From positions 141,465,203-141,529,202 of the forward strand of contig CP092863.1 of NCBI GenBank assembly GCA_030710605.1: a stretch of 64,000 nt of DNA, given 5' to 3'. The DNA is from Cordylochernes scorpioides. Taxonomy: Eukaryota > Arthropoda > Arachnida > Pseudoscorpiones > Chernetidae. Positions 11,320-21,522 of this stretch are shown here, in pieces (positions within the stretch are counted from its first letter, which is position 1; each line of letters opens with the position of its first letter). The notes under the pieces were generated by a model. It had not been told where the DNA came from. It worked only from the letters and a program-made list of their open reading frames with translations, and did no database searches. Made by a program: the position numbers and the translations under genes.

Positions 11320-13405
11320 ATAGTAGAACTACCTCTCTGTAAAGGACAACACCTAGTTACAGAGCCAAAGTGTCTTTTAGGGATAGATGTCCTCTTACCA
11401 GAGAGTTGCTACAGTAGAACTACCTCTCTGTAAAGGTCAACACCTAGTTGTAGAGCCAAAGTGTCCTTTAGGGAGAGGTGTCTTCTTACAAGAGAGTTGC
11501 TACAGTAGAACTACCTCTCTGTAAAGGTCAACACCTAGTTGTAGAACCAAAGTGTCCTTTAGGGAGAGATGTCCTCTTACCAGAGAGTTGCTACAGTAGA
11601 ACTACCTCTCTGTAAAGGTCAACACCTAGTTGTAGAGCCAAAGTGTCCTTTAGGGAGAGATGTCCTCTTACCAGAGAGTTGCTACAGTAGAACTACCTCT
11701 CTGTAAAGGTCAACACCTAGTTGTAGAGCCAAAGTGTCCTTTAGGGAGAGATGTCCTCTTACCAGAGAGTTGCTACAGTAGAACTACCTCTCTGTAAAGG
11801 TCAACACCTAGTTGTAGAGCCAAAGTGTCCTTTAGGGAGAGATGTCCTCTTACCAGAGAGTTGCTACAGTAGAACTACCTCCCTGTAAAGGTCAACACCT
11901 AGTTGTAGAGCCAAAGTGTCCTTTAGGGAGAGATGTCCTCTTACCAGAGAGTTGCTACAGTAGAACTACCTCTCTGTAAAGGTCAACACCTAGTTGTAGA
12001 GCCAAAGTGTCCTTTAGGGAGAGATGTCCTCTTACCAGAGAGTTGCTACAGTAGAACTACCTCTCTGTAAAGGTCGACACCTAGTTGTAGAGCCAAAGTG
12101 TCCTTTAGGGAGAGATGTCCTCTTACCAGAGAGTTGCTACAGTAGAACTACCTCTCTGTAAAGGTCAACACCTAGTTGTAGAGCCAAAGTGTCCTTTAGG
12201 GAGAGATGTCCTCTTACCAGAGAGTTGTTACAGTAGAACTACCTCTCTGTAAAGGTCAACACCTAGTTGTAGAGCCAAAGTGTCCGTTAAGGAGAGGTGT
12301 CTTCTTACAAGAGAGTTGCTACAGTAGAACTACCTCTCTGTAAAGGTCAACACCTAGTTGTAGAGCCAAAGTGTCCGTTAAGGAGAGGTGTCTTCTTACA
12401 AGAGAGTTGCTACAGTAGAACTACCTCTCTGTAAAGGACAACACCTAGTTACAGAGCCAAAGTGTCCTTTAGGGAGAGATGTCCTCTTACCAGAGAGTTG
12501 TTACAGTAGAACTACCTCTCTGTAAAGGTCAACACCTAGTTGTAGAGCCAAAGTGTCCGTTAAGGAGAGGTGTCTTCTTACAAGAGAGTTGCTACAGTAG
12601 AACTACCTCTCTGTAAAGGTCAACACCTAGTTGTAGAGCCAAAGTGTCCGTTAAGGAGAGGTGTCTTCTTACAAGAGAGTTGTTACAGTAGAACTACCTC
12701 TCTGTAAAGGTCAACACCTAGTTGTAGAGCCAAAGTGTCCGTTAAGGAGAGGTGTCTTCTTACAAGAGAGTTGTTACAGTAGAACTACCTCTCTGTAAAG
12801 GTCAACACCTAGTTGTAGAGCCAAAGTGTCCGTTAAGGAGAGGTGTCTTCTTACAAGAGAGTTGTTACAGTAGAACTACCTCTCTGTAAAGGTCAACACC
12901 TAGTTGTAGAGCCAAAGTGTCCGTTAAGGAGAGGTGTCTTCTTACAAGAGAGTTTTTACAGTAGAACTACCTCTCTGTAAAGGACAACAACTAGTTACAG
13001 AGCCAAAGTGTCCGTTAAGGAGAGGTGTCCTCTTACAAGAGAGTTGCTACAGTAGAACTACCTCTCTGTAAAGGACAACACCTAGATACAGAGCTAAAGT
13101 GTCCTTTAGGGATAGGTGTCCTCTTACCAGAGATTTGCTACAGTAGAACTACCTCTATGTAAAGGACAACACCTAGTTACAGAGCCATAGTGTCCTTTAG
13201 GGAGAGGTGTCCTCTTACCAGAGAGTTGCTACAGTAGAACTACCTCTCTGTAAAGGACAACACCTAGTTACAGAGCCATAGTGTCCTTTAGGGAGAGGTG
13301 TCCTCTTACCAGAGAGTTGCTAAATAGTAAAAATGGTAAGTTTGTCAGTTAAAAAAACTCCTTTTTAGAGAAGTGTCCTCACATGGAGTATGTTCTACTG
13401 TATAT
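11320..13405. repeat. 91-bp tandem satellite derived from Pog-1 MITE (about 22 units)
   Basis: Unit starts marked by CAGTAGAACTACCTCTCTGT fall every 91 bp (for example acagtag at 11,411, 11,502, 11,593 and, twenty periods later, 13,231). Two variants form blocks. One has GTCCTTTAGGGAGAGATGTC and fills the first half. The other has GTCCGTTAAGGAGAGGTGTC and dominates about 12,280-13,030. The right edge (13,320-13,405) keeps the MITE terminus GTTCTACTGTA. No open frames are seen. Confidence 0.9.
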
Positions 13406-13749
13406 ATATCCTTACTTAATTCAACCAAATTTTCCAATTTTAACCATTTCTTGTTTGAGCTTACCATCTTTTAACAGACTAGAATTCAACTTTTGATTAA
13501 CACTTTGTAATTAAAAAAAAAAAAAGGCAAAAATGTGGCAATTACACAGCTCTGAATGTAGGAATTGAATTAAGGATTCCAAATCAATAGAACTGACTAT
13601 AATTCAACACTTAATTTTAATTTAACAGAAAACACTCTTCTTTTGAAGTGTTGAATCACAGAAGTTTGACTGTATACTTTTTTTTTTTATAAATACAAAC
13701 CTAAAACTGACAATTTTTCTAAGTATAGTTTAGAGAACACAAAGTTATT

Positions 13750-14057
13750 TTTTTTGCTTATCCATAGTACACGTGGTACAGGCCATGATAATCATGGTGG
13801 GTAGAACTTGGCGACTGCTTTTACTGTAAGTACACCACATATATACACATGTGAAAAGCAGTTCGACTTTGCACTTACAAATGTGCCAGAGCCCCATTTG
13901 TTTACTTGTACTCGCTGGTGGGGTTGGACTTTTGCAAGAATCGAGGGCCATTGGAGCATTTTTTTATATCAGAAAAAAAGTGCCCAATGCGGGAATTGAA
14001 CCCAGGTCGTAGCGGTCGAAAACCAACGGTTTAGACCATCCTTCCACCAACCTCCTA
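13750..14057 (-). repeat. SINE-A, nearly full length
   Basis: Read on -, the tRNA-like head GGTTGGTGGAAGGATGGTC and box B GGGTTCAATTCCC are followed by 'gcattgggcac', a T-rich spacer, the body and the terminal ATGATTATCATGG block. It is about 300 bp. It is one of the two best copies (the other is at 61.7 kb). Confidence 0.8.
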
Positions 14058-14058
14058 G

Positions 14059-14200
14059 AGAACACAAAGTAATAAGACCAAATAAATAAATAAATAGTGT
14101 GTGATGTTTCAGTACTAGCATTGTTGCCATCATCAGAAATATCACACACTACTTATTTATTTACACTTTGTCTTATTACCTTGTGTTTATAATCTACTAG
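14059..14200. repeat. Pal-A palindrome, short form
   Basis: Facing arms 'taataagaccaaataaat' and its inverse, with the core decayed to GTTGCCATC. Confidence 0.7.
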
Positions 14201-14600
14201 CCAAATGACCCGGGCAACGCCCGTGTTTTACCCGATTGAATGTTTTGATTCAAATACTATTTGTTACAATTATAAATTGGCGCCTTAAATAAATGCATAT
14301 ATTAGTTAATAACTATAGCCTATGTGCTTTATCTGTCTATTTACTGTTGGCTTCCGTAGGCGTCTCTTACTGGGAAAAAGAAAGAGGGGATTCCATTTAG
14401 TTATTAACTAATATATGCATTTATTTAAGGAGCGACCCGCTCCAACACAATAGTTACAAAAACCAAAAAGCGAGTGGGGGGGGGGCAAAGTGTCTCGCGC
14501 AGTGGCGGCGCCATCGTAGCGAACCAATAGGAGAGCGCCATTCCAAAAAAAAAGCAAACGGTGACAGAGATGAAGAACGCATGACGCTCGTAACTGTATA
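14201..14600. repeat. R6-type repeat ends with a TTAA-flanked MITE inside
   Basis: The R6 variant 'aaatgacccgggcaacgcccg' starts at about 14,203. At 14,289-14,424 a MITE with about 25-bp inverted termini (ATAAATGCATATATTAG and its inverse) is bounded by TTAA on both sides, as for piggyBac-type elements. The remaining R6 part follows to about 14,600. Confidence 0.65.
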
Positions 14601-15064
14601 TAGAATAATCTAAATTGTACCTTATCATTTAAGTAAAGTTTACTTAAACTGCCCCTTCATCCACCATGTTTATCATGGCTTCACCTAAATGTACTTGGAA
14701 TAATAATAGAAATGAAAACTTTATATTCATCTCTCGTTTTTTCAGCAACTTACTGTTGATTTTTTGTATAAAAAGGAACTTGTAAAATATTATGATGGGT
14801 TATCTAAAAAGTGAAGTAAAAACAAAAAGTGAATGCTCAAAATTGTAAAACTTTATTCTCTGATGAAATATCTGTTTTTACTCAGTAGTTCTTAAGAGAA
14901 AGGAATCTCCTGATCGTAAAACTAAAAGATGTTGATGGCTTGCGCCATCTGTCAGAATAAATATCAACTAATCATTGATTTTAACTATTCTAGAATATAT
15001 TGGTCAAAAAATATATCTTTTCTTGATTAATGAATTCAGTAGTTCTTGTTACCTTTTTAAAAAA

Positions 15065-15205
15065 TTTACATGTAGAATCTTGTAATCTTTGCACAAGAGG
15101 ATAAGAAACAACAAATGAGAGACAAACTACTGGAAATACAAATTCTACAACCTAAGGGGAACATGGAACAACCCCTCATTTGCTACAATTTAAATAACAT
15201 TGCTG
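15065..15205 (+). repeat. Direct repeat, copy 1
   Basis: The blocks ACAACAAATGAGAGACAAA and GGAAATACAAATTCTACA recur in order at 15,837-15,985. The copies flank a Pal-A and a Pog-3 MITE, suggesting a local duplication of about 770 bp spacing. Confidence 0.7.
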
Positions 15206-15219
15206 AATACTGGTATTGT

Positions 15220-15530
15220 TACTAACACAAGGTATTAAGACCAAATCCAAATAAATAATTAGTGTGTGATATTTCGGTAACGGTGTTGTAACCATCTTCA
15301 GAAAAAAGTACTGAACGAGAAATTTTACCAAAGTATGTCTTAAATAGTTACTGTTATCAAGTTTTTATTTTCAAGTTTATAACATGCTGTTGTAAAATTT
15401 CTCATTCAGTACTTTTGTCTGAAAATGGTAACAACGCTGTTACCGAAATGTCACACACTAATTATTTATTTGGATTTGGTCTTATTACCTTGTGTTTATA
15501 ATCTTTAATCCAAATTTTGGCTTATCATGG
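15220..15530. repeat. Pal-A palindrome, long form without insertions
   Basis: Complete arms plus the loop with inverted GAGAAATTTTAC blocks and AGTTACTGTTATCAAG in the middle. This is the best intact long-form copy and shows the structure into which other copies lost or gained sequence. Confidence 0.8.
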
Positions 15531-15567
15531 TACTATTACTGTTATTTCTGTATTATTTTTACAAGAA

Positions 15568-15832
15568 CACTCATACCTCGCTTTGCGTCGGGATTACGTT
15601 CCAAAAAAACACGACGCAAAGTGAAAATAAAATTTTGATGGCATGGCGCAATCAAAAACAAAGGTGTTGCCATATTTTAGAAATAAAAATTCCAAAAAAA
15701 ATTAAAGACTCGAATCCAAAACAACGCAACTTCGAAAATCTAACGACGCACAGTGAAAATCAGTAAAAATTAAGCAGCGACGCAACTTCGAAAAAAACGC
15801 AAAACGAAACGACGCAAATCGAGGTATAGGTG
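15568..15832. repeat. Pog-3 (Tigger-like) MITE
   Basis: The ends CACTCATACCTCGCTTTGCG and CGCAAATCGAGGTATAGGTG enclose the same internal text as 10,649-10,893 (for example 'aagactcgaatccaaaacaa'). Confidence 0.8.
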
Positions 15833-15836
15833 TACA

Positions 15837-15985
15837 GTCTTGTTATCTTTACACAAGGGGATAAGATACAACAAATGAGAGACAAAGTACTGGAAATACA
15901 AATTCTACAGGAAGGCTAAAGGAAACAAGGAAAAACCCCTTATTTGCTACAATTTAAATAACATTACTGATCACTGGTACTGTTA
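15837..15985 (+). repeat. Direct repeat, copy 2
   Basis: Second copy of the segment at 15,065-15,205, diverged by small substitutions. Confidence 0.7.
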
Positions 15986-16019
15986 TTCTGTATGTACCCT
16001 ACATTTCTACTTGGAGAAT

Positions 16020-16065
16020 CTGTATAATACCAAAAGGGGTCTTAATAAAGCCTTTTTGTTGTTGA
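16020..16065 (+). mobile_element. LINE-type 3' tail remnant
   Basis: TAATAAAGCCTTTTTGTTGT matches the tail at 48,600-48,650, where it follows 'gcgaatacatacagggcaat'. This pattern is typical of a LINE 3' end with a short repeat tail. Confidence 0.45.
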
Positions 16066-16129
16066 TTTTATGCAAATAAGGTGAAATTTAAAAAAATCAA
16101 ATTACCTTGTCATTCTTACAGTTATCTTT

Positions 16130-16428
16130 CCTCATTCACTACGTGGCATTTTGGTGGAGATGCTGGGTAAATTAGGGAAGACAAACTGAAGCTTGCTGAG
16201 CAGGCCATGAGGCCATGGGTTCAATGGATAACATTTTTCTGCGACATGACTCCAGGATTCCACCACCATGTTGAAGTCACAGTTTCCCTCCAAGAAGATG
16301 AAGTCCCTATTGGCACTATGACTACAAAGCTATGATTCATGCCGCAAGAAAAAGGATGTAAAGCTACTTGAGTCCACTTTAGAGATAACAAGGAAAACCT
16401 TGACTGAAATATACAATATTAATGTAAG
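16130..16428. other. Unassigned segment with short open frames on both strands
   Basis: Base composition is less AT-rich than its surroundings. On + a frame of about 50 codons reads through KLAEQAMRPWVQW to TMTTKL and a stop. On - a frame of about 60 codons is open. I recognise no family, and no other copy exists in the window. It could be a lone exon or a decayed transposon fragment. Confidence 0.25.
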
Positions 16429-16430
16429 TA

Positions 16431-16656
16431 CAGTAGAACCTCCATAAGTGAACACTCCTATTAGAGGACACATCTCTTAAAAGGACAGTTTCCATCAATA
16501 GAATTATCATTTTTACTAATTAGAAACTCTCCGGTAAAACGACACCTCTAAACTTATTTATTTGAACATTTAGTAAATTAAAAAAAAGGCCAAACCATGG
16601 CTATAGTGAACCAAAAGCCCTGTCCCATTGAATTTCACTATAGAGGGGTTTTACTG
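16431..16656. repeat. Pog-1 MITE next to the gypsy element
   Basis: Termini CAGTAGAACCTCC and 'gaggggttttactg' are flanked by TA (16,429-30 and 16,657-58). The gypsy 3' LTR begins seven bases beyond it. Confidence 0.75.
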
Positions 16657-16663
16657 TATATAT

Positions 16664-16965
16664 TGTTACACCTGCCTCGACCGTAGGTGCTTCTAAAGGT
16701 TTCTGATCAGCGTTTGCCATTTCATAAAATAAACCAGACCGCGTTCTCATAAAGCAAGCAACTATATTTATTAATAACGAAAGAGTTAAAACTGACTCTA
16801 TGAGATTTAGAGTAACAACGAACTAAACTCAACAAAACAAAAGAAGCTCTCTCGACTCATTGTATCTCGCTCTTATATAAAAAGCCTTATTTACATAAAT
16901 TTCTATTACCGATTATTTTATACTAATTTACATATTTTTACACGATAACTATGCAGAGTGTGACA
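16664..16965 (-). repeat. 3' LTR of the gypsy element
   Basis: 302 bp, written on + as TGTTACACC..TGTGACA and repeated at 21,436-21,737. The purine-rich tract needed for plus-strand priming (on -, GGAGGAGGGAGAAG) lies at 16,966-16,979, immediately inside. The pol stop codon lies within this LTR. Confidence 0.95.
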
Positions 16966-19900
16966 CTTCTCCCTCCTCCGAAATGGTCGCGTCCTCGTGA
17001 CCGTCTTCCATTCTCGCAAAGTAAGGCTTGATTCTGCTTATGTGAACCGTTGTAGGCTGTGTGCGGTTCCCAGGGTTATCTTCTGGCACGATGGAGTAGT
17101 TCACATCGGAATTTTTTTTCAGCACGATGTAGGGTCCGAAATAGCGTCTCAAAAGTTTCTCACATTTTCCAGGTTTTCTTATTGGAGTCCACAGCGCTAC
17201 CAAATCACCTGGTTCATATCCAGTTTGCCGATGTTTTTGGTTGTAATGATTAATCATTTTTTCCTGACTTTTCTCGGTATTAACTTTCACAATCTCTCTC
17301 GTTCTCACGATTTTTTCCATCAACTTGCTCACGTACTCGTCATAATCCTCCGAATCGGGCTCAATGAAGATATTCGTGTCATCCAAAATCGAGACTGGTT
17401 CCCTTCCATACAAAAGGAAGAACGGGGAATATTTGGTTGTTTCTTGTATTGTCGTATTGTAAGCATGGGTTATGAATGGGAGTATCTCGTCCCAATTCCT
17501 TTGATCTACGTTCACGTACATGCTTATCATATTGATCAATGTTCTGTTCAATCGCTCTGTGAGGCCATTTGTTTGTGGGTGATAGCTTGTTGTGAGGCAA
17601 TGCTGAATTTGACATATCTTGGTTATTTCTTTCACCAAATTGCTCGTGAATTGGCTTCCTCTATCGCTAATCAGATACCGTGGGGCTCCATGTTTCAAAA
17701 TCACATTTTCTGTCAGAAATTTAGCAACCTCCCTCGCTGTGGCATCGATAACAGCCTTCGTTTCCGCATATTTTGTGTAATAGTCGGTCAATACTATCAT
17801 CCACTTCTTTCTGTTCTTCGTAGATGGCAATGGTCCCAAAAAGTCGATCCCAACTCTCTCGAAGGGATAATTTGCAGCAGGGATCGGATGAAGTAGGCCA
17901 GCAGGCAACTGATTAGAACCCTTCCTGCTTTGGCACAGATGGCAGGTCCTAACATATTCCACCACATCTTTCAGCATGGATGGCCAGAAATATTTATCCT
18001 TTAGACGGTGCATTGTTCTGGTCACACCTAAATGGCCACAGATCATATGATTGTGGTACTCTTTTAAAATGTCCTTCCTTCTCCCTCTGGGTACCACCAG
18101 CAGCCAGGCTCTTCCTTCTGGCCTCGGATTTCTTTTGTACAGACATCCGTTTTCTTCTTTAAAATTTTCAACGATCGATCGCCTGCCCTCCGTGTCACCG
18201 AGGCATCTCTTGATGTTTTCGATATATTCGTCGGAATCCTCGATGACTGGGTTGAAAAACAAACCATCATAGTTATCGTCAAAATCAGCCTCTGGTAATG
18301 GACCTCGTGAAAGACCATCTGCATCCAAATGTTTTTTCCCGGATTTATAAATTATTTCGAAGTCATATTCTTGTATTTTTAATGCCCATCTTGCAAGTCT
18401 ACCTGTTGGATCCCGTAGGTTTCTTAACCAACACAATGCGTGATGGTCCGTCATAACTTTGAAGCGCCTTCCATATAGATAAGGCCGTAACTTCGACATT
18501 GACCATACTAATGCCAAGCATTCCTTCTCCGTTGTCGAATAATTACGTTCTGGCTTGCTTAATGATCGACTAATGTATGAAATTACTTTTTCTTGACCAT
18601 TGATAGTTTGAACAAGGGTAGCACCCAGGCCAATATTTGATGCATCGGTGTGGATCTGGGTCGGTGCTTCTGGGTCAAAATGTGACAATATCGGGGGATT
18701 TGTTAGCAAAGATTTCAGAGTTATAAATGCTTCTTCCTGAGATTCTGACCAGATGAATGGAGAATCCTTTCTTGTTAGTTTGAACAGTGGGTCAGCTATT
18801 CGCGAGAAGTTCTTAATGAATTTCCTGTAATATGAGCAAAGTCCTATGAATGACTGAATTTCCTTTGTCTTTGAAGGACGGGGAAAATCTCTAATCGCTT
18901 TAACATTATGATCTGCCGGTTTAATTCCATCTTTGCTTGTCACGTGACCGAGTATTTCAATTTCTTCAAAACCAAATCGGCACTTTTTCCCATTAAGCCT
19001 CAGGTTCGATTCACGAAAGCACTTTAAGACAGCCTCAATCCTTCCGAGATGAGTGGCAAAGTCGGGACTGTATATAACAACGTCATCTAGGTAACAGAGG
19101 CAAAATTTCCATTTTATATTTTTTAGTACATTGTCCATAATTCTTTCGAAAGTAGCTGGGGCATTGCACAACCCAAATGGCATAACATTAAATTCGTATA
19201 AGCCGTGGGATGTTGTGAAGGCCGTCTTCTTCTTGTCTTGTTCCTCGATCTCTACCTGCCAGTATCCCGATCTGAGATCTATGGCCGTGAAATATCTAGA
19301 TCCCTGAAGTGTGTCCATAACATCATCGATTCTGGGGATCGGATAAACATCCTTTACCGTTATGCTGTTCAGCTTCCTGTAGTCCACACAAAATCGCCAA
19401 TTGCCATCTCTCTTTCTAACCAAAATAACCGGAAAAGCCCATGGACTAGAAGATGCCCTTATTACTCCCTCCTGGAGCATATCCTGAATTTGTTCTTCGA
19501 TGATGTCTCGCTCCTTAGGGCTAACTCTGTACGGTTTGTGTTTTATCGGCTTCGCATTTTCTGTGTCAATTCTATGTTTGGCCAAATTCGTCTTGCCCAA
19601 TTTTGATGAAAATAGATCACTGTATTTCGATAAAACCCGCCTTAATTCATTCTTTTGGCTTAATGTCAGGTCCTCGTTTATTTGAATTTCCGTCACCTTA
19701 TCTTCCTCATCATCTTCTATATAATTAACCGTGGTGGGAGGACTTGCGTAGCCCAAGGTCTGATTCTTCATTATTTTTAATGTTCGAGGATAAGGATTAG
19801 TTATCCATAAATCCGCTAATTTGTTTCTTACCGTGATCAGACATCTAGCAATTCTAAGCCCATTTGTAAGAGTTAGCCTTTCATTTGGTTCAACCACGTA

Positions 19901-20386
19901 TTCGCCATCACCGGCCTTCACGGTTACCCTGACTAGTTTAACACAAAGTTGAGGCACTACTTCATCCTGCTGATTGATTATCTTCCTGGGTGCTTCGTTC
20001 GAGTCTTGACACTCGGTCACAATGTCATATTCCAAAATATCCTGTTTGCAATTTATTTTCGCATTTAAACGCCTGAGAAGATCTCTTCCAATTATTAATG
20101 ACCTCATATTGGACTCCAGAACTACAAATCTATGATTCAACGACTTTTCGTCAATTTTTATATCCATTGAAATGCTTCCCAATATATTAAGCCTTTTACC
20201 ATCTGGGCCAATACACTTTCCATTATAGGTCTCAATACGAACGCCAGTTTCGAGAGCAGTTCTCAAATCCACAATCGAGAGATCCGCGCCTGTGTCAACC
20301 AAGGCTTCCAATATTCCAATTCTATCAACATTCACACTTATTCGGCTTTTTGAATCCATCTCTGTGATCGCGCCTATTTTCGACAT
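16949..20386 (-). CDS. pol: Gypsy pol polyprotein (protease, RT, RNase H, integrase)
   Basis: 1,145 codons from the first ATG. Domains in order are: aspartic protease DTGA at about 31-34; reverse transcriptase with VDYRKLN, FGLCNAP and YLDD at about 432; RNase H with HTDAS at about 579; integrase zinc finger (H..H..CHLC) at about 775-818; and integrase core D848, D908, E944 (D35E). A GPY/F-type tail (YFGPY) lies near 1085, and no chromodomain is seen. It is expressed as a gag-pol fusion by -1 frameshifting rather than from its own ATG, since the frame is open upstream back to the slip site at 20,419. The stop lies 17 bp inside the 3' LTR. Confidence 0.95.
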   Translation of the reverse strand: MSKIGAITEMDSKSRISVNVDRIGILEALVDTGADLSIVDLRTALETGVRIETYNGKCIGPDGKRLNILGSISMDIKIDEKSLNHRFVVLESNMRSLIIGRDLLRRLNAKINCKQDILEYDIVTECQDSNEAPRKIINQQDEVVPQLCVKLVRVTVKAGDGEYVVEPNERLTLTNGLRIARCLITVRNKLADLWITNPYPRTLKIMKNQTLGYASPPTTVNYIEDDEEDKVTEIQINEDLTLSQKNELRRVLSKYSDLFSSKLGKTNLAKHRIDTENAKPIKHKPYRVSPKERDIIEEQIQDMLQEGVIRASSSPWAFPVILVRKRDGNWRFCVDYRKLNSITVKDVYPIPRIDDVMDTLQGSRYFTAIDLRSGYWQVEIEEQDKKKTAFTTSHGLYEFNVMPFGLCNAPATFERIMDNVLKNIKWKFCLCYLDDVVIYSPDFATHLGRIEAVLKCFRESNLRLNGKKCRFGFEEIEILGHVTSKDGIKPADHNVKAIRDFPRPSKTKEIQSFIGLCSYYRKFIKNFSRIADPLFKLTRKDSPFIWSESQEEAFITLKSLLTNPPILSHFDPEAPTQIHTDASNIGLGATLVQTINGQEKVISYISRSLSKPERNYSTTEKECLALVWSMSKLRPYLYGRRFKVMTDHHALCWLRNLRDPTGRLARWALKIQEYDFEIIYKSGKKHLDADGLSRGPLPEADFDDNYDGLFFNPVIEDSDEYIENIKRCLGDTEGRRSIVENFKEENGCLYKRNPRPEGRAWLLVVPRGRRKDILKEYHNHMICGHLGVTRTMHRLKDKYFWPSMLKDVVEYVRTCHLCQSRKGSNQLPAGLLHPIPAANYPFERVGIDFLGPLPSTKNRKKWMIVLTDYYTKYAETKAVIDATAREVAKFLTENVILKHGAPRYLISDRGSQFTSNLVKEITKICQIQHCLTTSYHPQTNGLTERLNRTLINMISMYVNVDQRNWDEILPFITHAYNTTIQETTKYSPFFLLYGREPVSILDDTNIFIEPDSEDYDEYVSKLMEKIVRTREIVKVNTEKSQEKMINHYNQKHRQTGYEPGDLVALWTPIRKPGKCEKLLRRYFGPYIVLKKNSDVNYSIVPEDNPGNRTQPTTVHISRIKPYFARMEDGHEDATISEEGEVSHSA

Positions 20387-20415
20387 GCCCTGGTTGACTG
20401 GAACAGGCGCGCTTT

Positions 20416-21522
20416 CTAGTTTAAATCCTCCAACACCTCGAATCTGTTGCGAGTTGGAATGCTTGGTCTCTCACACACATCGGCGTATACCTCTGGGCTC
20501 AGGTTTCGGGTGTTCAACGGTTTTTTGTCATCAGACGGGCTGTCTAGGCTAGGGGGGACTTCCTCAACCATGCGAACATATTTTATTCTGCAATACTTTG
20601 CCACATGACCCGGTCTATTACATTTAAAGCAGATAGGTCGTCCGTCCTCGGTTCTACCTCTATCGTTCCGAGGTTTTCTATCATAAGTGTTGCCAGGAGT
20701 TCGTCTATATGTATCCCTTTGAGTGGATCGGGGAAATGTACGAGTCTCCTGTGGGGGGAAGTAAGTTTGGTTTTGTCTTGGTGCTCCTATCATAGGCCTC
20801 GAGTAATTTTCAGTTTTATATGATTGAAACTCTCTTGGTTGCCTGTTCCATCCGGCATGATTCGTTTCTTTTTGAGAAATCCGATTCATAAGAATTTTAT
20901 TCTTCTCCTTTCGTTCCAGGTATTCCTTCTCGAACCCATCGATTCTCTTACATGCCTCCAGAAGTTCGTCGATGGTTTTAGGGGGGTTGAGATATAGCGC
21001 CAGCGCGTACTCTTTCTTTAGACCTCCGATTACAAATTGTATTTTTTCCATCTCTTCCATATTGGGCTGGACTTTGCTGCATTGAAGCAATATATCCTCA
21101 GCAAATCGCATCGCGAGTTCATTCCACCCCTGCATTCTGTTCAGTTTGAGCATCATCTCGTCCTTGTTCTCCAGCGACGCGAAGTCCTGGATGAGGCGAG
21201 TTTTGAAAATTTCCCAGGTGGCAAGATTGACCTTGTGGAATTCATACCAAGTTTTAGCAGGTCCGACTAGGTTCATGGCGGCGTAGCGGGTGATGATGTA
21301 ATCCGCCCAGCGGTAAAGAAACCCAACCTCTTCCAGAGAAGTGATCCATTGGCGTGGGTCTTCGTCTCCAGCATACTTCCTGATGTTCAAGCTTGGATTA
21401 AAGGGTATAGGGTCAAAACCGGCATCTCCACCAGTTGTTACACCTGCCTCGACCGTAGGTGCTTCTAAAGGTTTCTGATCAGCGTTTGCCATTTCATAAA
21501 ATAAACCAGACCGCGTTCTCAT
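20416..21522 (-). CDS. gag: Gypsy gag (capsid/nucleocapsid)
   Basis: 368 codons. The first ATG at 21,520-22 lies inside the 5' LTR, and a second in-frame ATG (MANADQK) at 21,490-92 also lies in it. The capsid-like region includes WADYIITRYAAMNLVGPAKTW. A CCHC knuckle (CFKCNRPGHVAKYC, about residues 317-330) would bind the genomic RNA. The frame crosses the LTR boundary and the primer-binding region without a stop. It ends in TAG one codon after the slippery heptamer. Packages the element RNA into virus-like particles, by family knowledge. Confidence 0.93.
   Translation of the reverse strand: MRTRSGLFYEMANADQKPLEAPTVEAGVTTGGDAGFDPIPFNPSLNIRKYAGDEDPRQWITSLEEVGFLYRWADYIITRYAAMNLVGPAKTWYEFHKVNLATWEIFKTRLIQDFASLENKDEMMLKLNRMQGWNELAMRFAEDILLQCSKVQPNMEEMEKIQFVIGGLKKEYALALYLNPPKTIDELLEACKRIDGFEKEYLERKEKNKILMNRISQKETNHAGWNRQPREFQSYKTENYSRPMIGAPRQNQTYFPPQETRTFPRSTQRDTYRRTPGNTYDRKPRNDRGRTEDGRPICFKCNRPGHVAKYCRIKYVRMVEEVPPSLDSPSDDKKPLNTRNLSPEVYADVCERPSIPTRNRFEVLEDLN
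20419..20425 (-). promoter_or_regulatory. Programmed -1 ribosomal frameshift heptamer TTTAAAC
   Basis: On -, the gag frame reads T TTA AAC TAG. This is the classical X_XXY_YYZ form, directly before the gag stop. Slipping back one base yields TTT AAA CTA GAA, which opens into pol. I did not fold a downstream pseudoknot. Confidence 0.8.
21421..21433 (-). promoter_or_regulatory. Probable primer-binding site of the gypsy element
   Basis: On -, TGGTGGAGATGCC starts two bases after the 5' LTR, the standard position and TGG start for a tRNA primer site. The priming tRNA is not identified. The site is also coding (gag). Confidence 0.6.

Noticed and set aside
11320-13405. Regular repeats resembling a CRISPR array
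   Set aside because: Whole 91-bp units repeat with no unique spacers, the DNA is eukaryotic, and the unit is recognisable as a Pog-1 MITE.
13964-14149. Short minus-strand frame over the SINE-A head
   Set aside because: It is translation of tRNA-like SINE sequence. Similar meaningless frames occur at the 28.1 and 61.7 kb copies.
16130-16428. Last exon of the carbonyl reductase gene
   Set aside because: The true last exon is 9066-9166, which restores phase and ends the protein at the expected length. This segment does not match.
16997-19685. Plus-strand frames of up to 299 codons
   Set aside because: They are antisense shadows of gypsy pol, which has all expected motifs on the minus strand.
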